In this document: positions 33,591 through 45,527 of the stretch, one piece after another
Numbering within the stretch: the first letter of the stretch is position 1
Layout: each line of letters starts with the position of its first letter
Assembly (NCBI GenBank): GCA_947623455.1
Contig: OX392527.1
Coordinates: 4,026,001-4,090,000, forward strand
Direction: 5' to 3'
Source: Mimachlamys varia
Taxonomy: Eukaryota > Mollusca > Bivalvia > Pectinida > Pectinidae
DNA length: 64,000 nucleotides
Made by a program: the position numbers and the translations under genes
The notes under the pieces: model-generated
Database searches by the model: none
Seen by the model: only the letters and a program-made list of their open reading frames with translations
What the model was told of the DNA's origin: nothing

Positions 33591-35187
33591 CCTGTTGTAC
33601 AGTTTATCGTGTTGTACAGGTAAATTTTGTTGTACAGGTATATCGTGTTGTATGGGTATATCGTGTTGTACAGGTATATCGTGTTGTACAGGTAAATCAT
33701 GTTGTACAGGTATATCGTGTTGTACAGTTATATCGTGTTGTACAGGTATATCATGTTGTACAGGTAAATCATGTTGTACAGGTATATCGTGTTGTAGAGG
33801 TATATCGTGTTGTACAGGTATATCATGTTATACATGTATATCGTGTTGTACAAGTATATCGTGTTGAACAGGTAAATCATGTTTTACGGATATATAGTGT
33901 TGTACGGGAATATCGTGTTGTACAGGTATATCGTGTTGTACAGGTATATCGTGTTGTACAAGTATATCATGTTGTACAGGTAGATCATGTTGTACGGGTA
34001 TATTGTGTTGTACAAGTATATCGTGTTGTACAGGTAAATCATGTTGTACGGGTATATCGTGTTGTACGGGTATATCGTGTTGTACAGGTATATCGTGTTG
34101 TACAGGTATATGGTGTTGTACAGGTATATCATGTTGTACAGGTATATCGTGTTGTACAGGTATATCATGTTGTACAGGGATATCATGTTGTACAGATATA
34201 TCGTGTTGTACAGGTATATCATGTTGTAGAGGTATATGGTGTTGTACAGGTATATCGTGTTGTACAGGTAAATCATGTTGTACAGGTATATCGTGTTGTA
34301 CAGTTATATCGTGTTGTACAGGTATATCATGTTGTACAGGTAAATCATGTTGTACAGGTATATCGTGTTGTAGAGGTATATCGTGTTGTACAGGTATATC
34401 ATGTTATACATGTATATCGTGTTGTACAAGTATATCGTGTTGAACAGGTAAATCATGTTTTACGGATATATAGTGTTGTACGGGAATATCGTGTTGTACA
34501 GGTATATCGTGTTGTACAGGTATATCGTGTTGTACAAGTATATCATGTTGTACAGGTAGATCATGTTGTACGGGTATATTGTGTTGTACAAGTATATCGT
34601 GTTGTACAGGTAAATCATGTTGTACGGGTATATCGTGTTGTACGGGTATATCGTGTTGTACAGGTATATCGTGTTGTACAGGTATATGGTGTTGTACAGG
34701 TATATCATGTTGTACAGGTATATCGTGTTGTACAGGTATATCATGTTGTACAGGGATATCATGTTGTACAGATATATCGTGTTGTACAGGTATATCATGT
34801 TGTAGAGGTATATGGTGTTGTACAGGTATATCATGTTATACATGTATATCGTGTTGTACAAGTATATCGTGTTGAACAGGTATATGGTGTTGTACAGGTA
34901 TATGGTGTTGTACAGGTATATCGTGTTGTACGGGCATATCGTGTTGTACAGGTATATCATGTTGTACAGGTATATCATGTTGTACAGATATATCGTGTTG
35001 TACAGGTATATCATGTTGTATGGGTATATCGTGTTGTACGGGCATATCATGTTGTACGGGCATATCGTGTTGTACAGGTATATCCTGTTGTACAGTTGAT
35101 CGTGTTGTAAAGGTAAACCGTTTTGTACATGTATATCGTGTTGTACAGGTATATCGTGTTGTGCTGGTATATCGTGTTGTACGGGTA
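33591..35187. repeat. 18-bp minisatellite array (about 88 copies)
   Basis: Unit GTTGTACAGGTATATCGT, with variants ATCATG, GGTAAATC, ACGGGTAT and ACAAGTAT. A 576-bp block (32 units) at about 33662-34237 is repeated at 34238-34813, and part of it again to about 34880. Unit length 18 leaves frames open (six-residue periods such as TGISCC or NTIYLY), giving false ORFs of up to 261 codons. On the plus strand each typical unit contains ACAGGTATAT, a weak splice-donor-like string. Confidence 0.96.
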
Positions 35188-35846
35188 TATATAGTTGTCC
35201 ATGTTTAACTAAACACTCTATAGTTGTCCATGTTTTACCAAACACTATATAGTTGTCAATGTTTAACTAAACACTATATAGTTGTCCATGTTTAACTTAA
35301 CACTAGATTATTCTCCATTTTTAACTAAACACTATATAGTTGTCAATGTTTAACTAAACACTATATAGTTGTCCATGTTTAACTAAACACTCTATAGTTG
35401 TCCATGTTTAACTAAACACTCTATAGTTGTCCATGTTTTACCAAACACTATATAGTTGTAAATGTTTAACTAAACACTATATAGTTGTCCATGTTTAACT
35501 TAACACTAGATTATTCTCCATTTTTTACTAAACACTATATAGTTGTCAATGTTTAACTAAACACTATATAGTTGTCCATGTTTAACTAAACACTCTATAG
35601 TTGTCCATGTTTTACCAAACACTATATAGTTGTAAATGTTTAACTAAACACTATATAGTTGTCCATATTTAACTTAACACTAGATTATTCTCCATTTTTA
35701 ACTAAACACTATATAGTTGTCAATGTTTAACTAAACACTATATAGTTGTCCATGTTTAACTTAACACTATATAGTTGTCAATGTTTAACTAAACACTATA
35801 TAGTTGTCCATGTTTAACTAAACACTCTATAGTTGTCCATGTTTAA
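35188..35846. repeat. 29-bp minisatellite array, left part (about 22 copies)
   Basis: Unit core CTAAACACTATATAGTTGTC followed by CATGTTTAA or AATGTTTAA. Begins directly where the 18-bp array stops and ends at the TTAA insertion site of the MITE. Confidence 0.95.
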
Positions 35847-36547
35847 CTCTTTTGGCGCCAAAGTCGACTTTTGTCGACAGCGAGGACGATCGCCAAAGTC
35901 GACTATAGTCGACATTTTGAAAACAATAATCTTAAGATTTTCATAAAATTTTGGAAATCTAAGATGGCTGCCAGGGTCACATGACCTTGACTGAATGCGA
36001 ACAATTTTCTTAAGATACAGCGCTAGCTTCATTTGAACTTGATATCCATCAAGTAGCATGTTCCTACACCAACTAAAACAATGCTATAAAGTGTTAAGCA
36101 TAAATCTATATTTAGCAATAAATATATATATTATGTCAGAATTACATGTTTTGGTAACTTTATTTCCTATTGTAATATATGCCTGCCACCACTTATATTC
36201 TTCATTATATCAGTAGATATATAAACAGACACTCATAATATAAATTGAAACCTACAGATAAGTGAAAAAAAGAAATATAGCTGTAAAATCAACAATTTTA
36301 TCAAATTATGAAAATCCAAGATGGCCGCCAAGGTTACGTGACCTTGATTGACCTTGAATGACCTGTGATGAGGTGCATTTGGTAAAGCATCATCTGAACT
36401 TTATATCCACCAAGTAGCATGTCCCTACACCAACAAAAAAGAAAAAACATACATTGTTAATTAAAATTCCTTTAATTTTTAAAATATTAGTAATTAATAT
36501 TTGGCGCTGGGCCAATATGTTAAAAAGGTAATTTGGCGCCGAAAGAG
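35847..36547. mobile_element. 701-bp TTAA-flanked, piggyBac-like MITE inserted in the 29-bp array
   Basis: TTAA lies on both sides (35843-35846 and 36548-36551). Terminal inverted repeats are CTCTTTTGGCGCCAAA and CTCTTTCGGCGCCAAA (right end reverse-complemented), one mismatch in 16. Removing the element and one TTAA restores the array string ATGTTTAACTAAACAC. Inside the left end are two short hairpins, AAAGTCGACTTTTGTCGAC and AAAGTCGACTATAGTCGAC. The interior holds two diverged copies of a block of about 130 bp. No transposase is coded, so it is non-autonomous. The TTAA target duplication is the piggyBac hallmark. Confidence 0.88.
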
Positions 36548-38056
36548 TTAACTAAACACTATATAATTGTCACTGTTTAACTAAAAACTATATAGTTGTC
36601 AATGTTTAACTAAAAACTATATAGTTGTCAATGTTTAACTAAAATCTCAACAGTTGCCTATGTTTAACTAAACACTATATAGTTGTCAATGTTTAACTAA
36701 ACACTCTATATTTGTCAATGTTTAACTAAACACTATATAGTTGTCAATGTTTAACTAAACACTGAATAGTTGTCAATGTTTAACTAAACACTATAAAATT
36801 GTTAATGTTTAACTAAACACTATATAGTTGTCCATGTTCAACTAAACACTATATAGTTGTCGATGTTTTACTAAACACTATATAGTTGTCTATGTTTAAC
36901 TAAACACTATATAGTTGTCAATGTTTAACTAAACACTGAATAGTTGTCAATGTTTAACTAAACACTGAATAGTTGTCAATGTTTAACTAAACACTATATA
37001 GTTGTCCATGTTTAACTAAACACTATATAGTTGTCCATGTTTAACTAAACACTATAAAGTTGTCCATGTTTAACTAAACACTATATAATTGTCAATGTTT
37101 AACTAAACACTATAAAGTTATCAATGTTTAACTAAACACTCTTTAATTGTCCATGTTTAACTAAACACTATATAATGGTCCATTTTTAACTAAACACTAT
37201 ATAATTGTCCATTTTTAACTAAACACTCTACAGTTGTCCATGTTTTACCAAACACTATATAGTTGTCCATGTTTTACTAAACACTCTATATTTGTCCATG
37301 TTTAACTAAACACTATATAGTTGTCAATGTTTAACTAAACACTCTATATTTGTCAATGTTTAACTAAACACTATATAGTTGTCCATGTTTAACTAAACAC
37401 TATATAGTTGTCAATGTTTAACTAAACACTATATAGTTGTCCATGTTTAACTAAACACTATATAGTTGTCAATGTTTAACTAAACACTCTATATTTGTCC
37501 ATGTTTAACTAAACACTATATAGTTGTCCATGTTTAACTAAACACTATATAGTTGTCAATGTTTAACTAAACACTATATAGTTGTCCATGTTTAACTAAA
37601 CACTATATAGTTGTCAATGTTTAACTAAACACTCTTTAGTTGTCAATGTTTAACTAAACTCTCAACAGTTGCCCATGTTTAACTAAACTCTATATAGTTG
37701 TCAATGTTTACCTAAACACTCTATAGTTGTCCATGTTTAACTAAACACTATATAATTGTCCATTTTTAACTAAACACTCTATAGTTGTCTATGTTTAACT
37801 AAACACTATATAGTTGTCCATGTTTAACTAAACACTCTTTAGTTGTCAATGTTTAACTAAACACTATATAATTGTCCATTTTTAACTAAACACTCTATAT
37901 TTGTCCATGTTTAACTAAACACTATATAATTGTCCATTTTTAACTAAACACTATATAGTTGTCAATGTTTAACTAAACTCTCAACAGTTGTCCATGTTTA
38001 ACTAAACACTCTTTAGTTGTCCATGTTTAACTAAACACTCTATAGTTGTCCATGTC
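36548..38056. repeat. 29-bp minisatellite array, right part (about 52 copies)
   Basis: Continuation of the array at 35188-35846. Variants include CTCTATATTTGTC, CTGAATAGTTG and CTCAACAGTTGCC. Each unit carries GTTTAACTAA and so a TTAA tetranucleotide. Confidence 0.95.
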
Positions 38057-39449
38057 ATTTCTGTTGTAAAAGTGTAACTTTAGAAAACGTGAATTTGAGC
38101 TGCAAAAATGTAATTATTGATAAAGTGAAGTTGATTTTGAAAAGTGATATTATTGATAAGGTCAAGCTGAGTTGTAAAGTATGATTTTTGATAATCTGAG
38201 CCGTTTTTCTCGGTAACGTGGAAGACAGGGACTGTGTACGTTCTTAGTCTTCAATTAGATGTCTGGAGTGTTTTAGACAACAAGTCCGTACATCAAGGAA
38301 CGAACTACAAGTCGATCTATGAAATATCCCAAACTACCCCTTCAGGACATCCTCACAACACCCAGGGACTACGATCACTCTTAGGACAGATTTCTTATTT
38401 CTGTCGGGTGCATTCTCTAAACATTCTCTAAACAAATTTCTGAAGAAGACAAATCTTTAGAACTGTATACATCTGCACTTAACCTTAAAACAGTTTTGTA
38501 AAAACTCGAATTTAAACGTTTCATTTAGGTATGCATAGATTGTTGACCACAATGGCTCTATCTAGCCATGTTGGTGCACGTTTAAGGTAGCTTAGTCCTG
38601 TGGTCTGTGTAGCTGGGCAGCTTTGTTCCTACACAGAGGTATCAATGTAGGCAGCACAGCTCTATCGTACGTAGTGTTTAATAAGACACTCGAGAGAAGC
38701 ACCATCATGTTTACATTGGTGCCTTCACTGAATACCTGATAATCATCACTGTAAGACAGGCCACGAAAAAAATGACAGATGTTAGTGGGGAAAGACGCTG
38801 ACTAAAAAATCGCCTCAACGGTCAAGTTTTCCGTGTGGTCAGTCAGCCTTATCCTTTGTATTAATGGTTCGCTCCCTAGGCACATTAAGAAAATGTCGTA
38901 AATATGATGCATGGACCTCATTTACGATTTGGCGGACCAACCCCTACTGATGTGTTTTAAATACGGCCCGTTTTCAATGATCCGTACAGTGACTTTAATG
39001 TATAACTACTTGGTCTGTTTAAACAATAATCGTTTTATATTGATTAAGAATAAAATTACAATAATATCCCAATTTCGACATTAAGCAACACGACATTTAA
39101 TTCAGTGATAATCTGTTTTTTCACAAATTGTATTCCTTTCAAATTTTATGTTATTAACAGAAGTGCTATTTTTTCTCAATATTATAAACATGTTCACGTC
39201 GCCATCTGAAGTTTCATACCTGACCAATGACCGTTTATATCAGTGCCACTACGTATCAACTTCTGCTGTTGGATTTTATTCCCAATTAGAGCTAAATCTC
39301 AGCAGCTCCATCTAGAGCTTCTTTCGGAATGGTTAGAGTCTTTCTTTGTTTGCTTTCATCAATATCAACAGTCGTAATTATCAACACCGATATATGTCAG
39401 CACCTTGAAAAGTAAGAGAGACGTGTCGTGTTCTGATAAATCTTTTATT
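38057..39449. other. Unique region with a degenerate short tandem repeat at its left edge
   Basis: From 38080 to 38205, about three degenerate copies of a roughly 43-bp unit (ATTGATAAAGTGAAGTTG / ATTGATAAGGTCAAGCTG). The rest is unrecognised. A 65-codon plus frame at 38234-38431 ends in GLRSLLGQISYFCR, which faintly recalls a retroelement polymerase thumb, but is too short to call. Confidence 0.4.
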
Positions 39450-40206
39450 GACATGTTGTTTGGGAGATAGGTCTAGTGACATGTCTGTGATATAGGTCTA
39501 GTGACATGTTGTCTGTGAGATAGGTCTAGTGACATGTTGTCTGTGAGATAGGTCTTGTGACATGTTGTCTGTGAGATAGGTCTAGTGACATGTTGTCTGT
39601 GAGATAGGTCTAGTGTCATGTTGTCTGTGAGATAGGTCTAGTGACATGTTGTCTGTGAGATAGGTCTAGTAACACGTTGTCAGTGAGATAGGTCTAGTGA
39701 CATGTCTGTGAGATAGGTCTAGTGACATGTTGTCTGTGAGATAGGTCTAGTGACATCTTGTCTGTGAGATAGGTCTAGTAACACGTTGTCTGTGAGATAG
39801 GTCTAGTGACATCTTGTCTGTGAGATAGGTCTAGTGACATGTCTGTGAGATAGGTATAGTGACATATTGTCTGTGAGATAGGTCTTGTGACATCTTGTCT
39901 GTGAGATAGGTCTAGTAACACGCTGTCTGTGAGATAGGTCTAGTGACATATTGTCTGTGAGATAGGTATAGTGACATATTGTCTGTGAGATAGGTCTAGT
40001 GACATCTTGTCTGTGAGATAGGTCTAGTGACATATTGTCTGTGAGATAGGTCTATTGACAGGTTGTCTGTGAGATAGGTCTAGTGACATGTCTGTGAGAT
40101 AGGTCTAGTGACATGTTGTCTGTGTGATAGATCTAGTGTCATGTTGTCTGTGTGATAGATCTAGTGTCATGTTGTCTGTGAGATAGGTCTAGTGACATCT
40201 TGTCTA
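39450..40206. repeat. 28-bp minisatellite with 24-bp variants (about 27 copies)
   Basis: Unit core GAGATAGGTCTAGTGACATG, then TTGTCTGT; some units lack four bases (GACATGTCTGTGAG). Other variants are TAACACG, ACATCTTG and GTCATG. Confidence 0.95.
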
Positions 40207-41843
40207 GAAGATACAAGGACGGTTTGAACTGATGGACTTTTATATGCTTGGCATTGTATCGAGTTAACGTTCAGGTAAAAAGTCATTTAGTATGACGTAC
40301 ATTGTATATACATGTATACAATGAGTAATGTGTTAACATGGCGACATAGGACACACGTTTACTGATGATTAGATATAGAACAACAAATTTCTGGGCACGT
40401 CTTTGATATAATAATCGAAAACATAGATAGTTTTCAAATTATAAACGGATGAGTAAGTCATAAGTAATCGAGAAGTGGAGGTGTTCTCTTTGTGCTGATC
40501 AATTATATTTGTTATTCCAGAAATTAGGATAAAACTGTCCCAGTGTTTATAACAATAAAATACAGCGTGCATTGATATGGAAAATGTAAAATGAAAATAA
40601 AGCACCAAATCCATTAATTTGAACTATGGACATTTGACGTTGTGCACCCTCCGGGATTATCGCAATGTTGTCAAATTGGTATTCTTTGTTATTCCTACAA
40701 CCCCGAACCCGAGCTCTGACGGGACAGAATCAACATTTCTCCATTTGCCTTTACAAAGCAACTATGCAAATTGAAGCGGCCAAAACCACGACACTTGAGT
40801 TGCTACATTTTCAGAAGAATACAGTTTGAGATGAGGGTATCTGTAGTTATGATTTACGAGTCGCCTCATCACGTTCAAACATTTGGTAGACAAAGAGTTA
40901 ACGGTGAAGGGTGCCCTCACATATCCCCGGTACGTACCACCCGCGCCCCCTCCTCCATCCAAACCTCTCACGGCCGTGACAAAACTGCCTTTTTGATGTG
41001 TCCCACATATCGTAGGCATACCCGGAACACATAAAGACTATTTACGCAACCTTCTACAAATTTGGCTCATTTGAATAAATGGAAAATAAAGATAGTGCGA
41101 AGTGTATAAGATGTTAAGCAATTTTTCGACAACCTCTCAAACTTGACAAGTCCAACCGCCCGTCCATTCCCGTTAAACCAACGGCCATGAACATAGAAAT
41201 CTTAAAACTATTGTATTGGCAATGTTCGGCTCATTACTTCTCTGAAGTACGACTCTCTAATACAACCGAAGACTGGCTTGGGGCAGGCCGGAACAAACAA
41301 GCGTCGACACCTCACGGATTTATTATCAAAACGCTTGAACGACTTGGATTCATCAATATCAATAGTGTGGACACGTGCGGGTCTTGTGCCGACTGAGGCC
41401 GGAAGGCGAATCGGGATAACTTTAAATAAAGGTCTAAATTCAATTTGTACAAGATATTTAAGAATATTGTTTTCAGATCTCAATTTGAACTCGTGCCACT
41501 GTTGGAACTGGCTATATATTATCATTACTATTAACAATATTTGAATATGATCTTTAGGTTATCCTTCTTGCCTGACTGAATAAGTGTCAATACAGTAATG
41601 CCGGCCCACACGCACTTATGTATGATACCGGTATAGAAATGATCGGCAGACTTTTGAAACCAGAACCGGATGGCTTCGCCCGATAAATACATGTCGTTTT
41701 TTATGTTAAGGATGGAATACTTTAGCAGATCACTGCATGCAGTTCATGATAATAATATAGGGGAAAATTTGGTTAGTTCCACATCTCTGTCACCAGTGTA
41801 TCTTCTCTGGAGTGTAAACTAATGAAACAGAGGGTACATTTTA
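40207..41843. other. Unique region, about 1.6 kb, no recognised gene
   Basis: Two stretches, 40762-41034 and 41187-41544, are open for 70-110 codons on both strands. None of the four translations matches a family I recognise, and no splice-consistent gene model could be built. They may be old element or exon fragments. Confidence 0.35.
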
Positions 41844-42853
41844 TGTATAAACAAGATCAACAATAGACTATAAACAAGATCAACGATAAACTACAAACAA
41901 GATCAACGATAGACTACAAACAAGATCAACGATAAACTACAAACAAGATCAACGATAGACTACAAACAAGATCAACGATAAACTACAAACAAGATCAACG
42001 ATAGACTACAAACAAGATCAACGATAAACTACAAACAAGATCAACGATAGACTATAAACAAGATCAACGATAGACTATAAACAAGATCAACGATAGATTA
42101 TAAACAAGATCAACGATAGATTATAAACAAGATCAACGATAAACTACAAACAAGATCAACGATAAACTACAAACAAGATCAACGATAGATTATAAACAAG
42201 ATCAACGATAAACTGCAAACAAGATCAACGATAAACTACAAACAAGATCAACGATAAACTACAAACAAGATCAACGATAAACTACAAACAAGATCAACGA
42301 TAAACTACAAACAAGATCAACGATAAACTACAAACAAGATCAACGATAGACTATAAACAAGATCAACGATAAACTACAAACAAGATCAACGATAAACTAC
42401 AAACAAGATCAACGATAGATTATAAACAAGATCAACAATAGACTATAAACAAGATCAACGATAAACTACAAACAAGATCAACGATAAACTACAAACAAGA
42501 TCAACGATAGACTATAAACAAGATCAACGATAGACATCAAACAAGATCAACGATAGACTACAAACAAGATCAACGATAAACTACAAACAAGATCAACGAT
42601 AGACTATAAACAAGATCAACGAAAGACTATAAACAAGATCAACGATAAACTATAAACAAGATCAATGATAGACTACAAACAAGATCAACGAAAGACTATA
42701 AACAAGATCAATGATAGACTACAAACAAGATCAATGATAGACTATAAACAAGATCAACGATAGACTATAAACAAGATCAACGATAAACTACAAACAAGAT
42801 CAACGATAGACTACAAACAAGATCAACGATAGACTACAAACAAGATCAACGAT
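41844..42853. repeat. 23-bp minisatellite array (about 44 copies)
   Basis: Unit core ACAAACAAGATCAACGATAG followed by ACT; variants AAACTAC, GACTATA, GATTATA and CGAAAGAC. Its right end passes directly into the next array. Confidence 0.96.
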
Positions 42854-44287
42854 ATCACACCGACAACAAACATGTTATAACACAGACAACAAAACATGTT
42901 ATAACACCGACAATAAAACATGTTATAACACCGACAACAAAATATGTTATAACACCGACAACAAAACATGTTATAACACCGACAACAAAACATGTTATAA
43001 CACCGACAACAAAACATGTTATAACACCGATAACAAAACACGTTATAACACCGACAACAAAACATGTTATAACACCGACAACAAAACATGTTATAACAAC
43101 GACAACAAAATATGTTATAACACCGACAAAAAAAATTGTTATAACACAGACAATAAAACATGTTATAACACCGACGACAAAATATGTTATAACACAGACA
43201 ACAAACATGTTATAACACGGACAATAAACATGTTATAACACAGACAACAAACATGTTATAACACCGACAATAAACATGTTAAAACACAGACAACAAACAT
43301 GTTATAACACGGACAATAAACATGTTATAACACCGACAACAAATATGTTATAACACAGACAACAAACATGTTATAACACCGACAACAAACATGTTATAAC
43401 ACCGACAACAAGACACGTTATAACACAGACAACCAAACATGTTATAACACCGACAACAAGATATGTTATAACACAGACAACAAGACATGTTATAACACCG
43501 ACAACAAGACATGTTATAACACAGACAACAAACATGTTATAACACAGACAACAAACATGTTTCAACACCGACAACAAGATAGGTTATAACACAGACAACC
43601 AAACATGTTATAACACCGACAACAAGACATGTTATAACACCGACAACAAACATGTTTTTACACCGACAACAAACACGTTATAACAACGCCAACAAGACAC
43701 GTTATAACACAGACAACCAAACATGTTATAACACAGACAACAAAATATGTTATAACACAGACAACAAAACATGTTATAACACAGACAACAAACATGTTAT
43801 GACACTGACAATAAACATTTTATAACACGGACAAAAAACAAGTTATAACACCGACAATAAACATGTTATAACACGGACAATTAACATGTTATAACACCAA
43901 CAACAAACATGTTATAACACCGACAACAAACATGTTATAACATCAACAATAAACATGTTATAATACCGACAACAAACATGTTATAATACCAACAACAAAC
44001 ATTTTATAACAAAGATAACATACAAGTTATAACACTGAAAATAAACATTTTATAACACAGACAACAAAACATGTTTTAACACAGACAACAAAACATGTTA
44101 TAACACATACAACAAACATGTTTTAACACATACAATGAACATGTTATAACACCGAAGCACCAAACATGTTATAACACAGACAACAAAACATGTTATAACA
44201 CCGAGGCACCAAACATGTTATAACACCGACAACAAAACATGTTATAACACTGACAACAAATATGTTATAACACTGACAACAATCGTG
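42854..44287. repeat. 23/24-bp minisatellite array (about 60 copies)
   Basis: Unit core CATGTTATAACACCGACAAC then AAA or AAAA. The left 350 bp is mostly 24-bp units, which keeps frames open and gives false Cys/Tyr-rich minus-strand ORFs. From about 43200 most units are 23 bp. CCGACA/CAGACA alternate. Degenerate copies trail to about 44340. Confidence 0.95.
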
Positions 44288-44849
44288 TTACTCCACCGTG
44301 TAATAATTATAACATGTTATAACATAAGCATCAGACGTTTTATCATGCCAACCATGAACTGTTATTACAGAGATAAAAGTGCAAGTAAGATGCGGGTGGC
44401 TGGTAAGATAATAGAAATCTGCCCGAGTTGCTAGTGTTACACTGATCACTGCCAAGCTGGGGTGTACCGGGTAAATCTGGACCGTTAGCTCGGGTTTTAC
44501 CGGGAAACAATAGAATAATTTCTCCCTTTCATTTCCTTTTTCTGTTGTTTTGTTACGTTGTCAGTTCTTGATATTTTACATTTCTGGGTTATTTGAGCAT
44601 TCTTTTGTGCCTTTACAACAATTTCTTATTTGATTAGTGGACACGGTTACTGAACCAGCTGACTGACCGTACAGAATCAAGATAATGGTGTTACTGGTCT
44701 TTTATCAAACATTCAACTGAACACAAAGCAATTTTTATATGGGAACACCAATTAAGGCTAATTTGACAGAAAAAAACTGTAATATATTCAAGTTTATCCT
44801 TAATGTGTAGAAATATACTCAAAACACTTTTGTACATCTGCAGTAATAT
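44288..44849. other. Unique region with no recognised gene
   Basis: Decayed end of the 23/24-bp array, then AT-rich unique sequence. Nothing supported. Confidence 0.4.
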
Positions 44850-45445
44850 CATTGACCATTTGTGCAAAATCTGTTCCACTCCTAAAAACGATGTATCTGA
44901 CTAAATCTGGGTCAAATCTACTCAGTAATTTATGACAAATAGCGATTTAAAAAGTTTTGCCTCTATCTCCCGTATTTTTCCCCCACCCCACCCCCTTGAC
45001 CCCTTGAGGGTCAGAGTCACTATTTATGCAAAATTTATTCCCCTTCCACGAAGGATGCTTCTGACAAAATTTGGTTAAAATCTATTCAAAATTTCAAGAT
45101 TTAAAGAAATTGACAAAACTTTAATATCTGTATTATTATTTATAAAAATGCACACTCCTCTACTATTAGATTTTCCAAAGCTAAAAAAACCCTCTATATT
45201 TCCCCTACAGGCATCATCCATCTGACCCCTTGGGGTCAGAATCACCATTTATGCACAATAAATACTGTTCCCTCACCAAAGGGTGGTACTGATCAAATTT
45301 GGTTCAAATGCATTCATAATTTTATGATTAGTAGCGATTTAAAAGAATTACTGATCTTTCCCCACACCCGAAGGATGTTTCTGACAGAAGTTAGTTCAAA
45401 TCCGATCAGGGCTTTTTGACAAGTAGCGATTTTAAGTAAATGTTG
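44850..45445. repeat. Degenerate dispersed repeat, about four units of 150-190 bp
   Basis: Four related segments carry the same order of motifs: TTTATGCAAAATTTATTCCC, then GAAGGATGCTTCTGACAAAA, TTTGGTTAAAATC and a closing AGCGATTTAAA. They begin near 44855, 45020, 45247 and 45355. A motif containing CCCCTTG and GGGTCAGA links two of them. Much more diverged than the minisatellites, like an old dispersed repeat family. Confidence 0.65.
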
Positions 45446-45527
45446 ACGGAGCCGAGCCATGTCATAAGCTACGGGCCATGTAAGCTAATAAAAGAGATGT
45501 ATAAAAACAACTCTATTGATGTATATA

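Noticed and set aside
33884..35245. Tyr/Asn-rich and Cys-rich ORFs in the 18-bp array
   Set aside because: Unit length 18 is a multiple of three; the frames are pure repeat translation.
38234..38431. Possible Gypsy-type polymerase thumb (GLRSLLGQISYFCR)
   Set aside because: Only about a dozen residues are suggestive, with no neighbouring RT, RNase H or LTR sequence.
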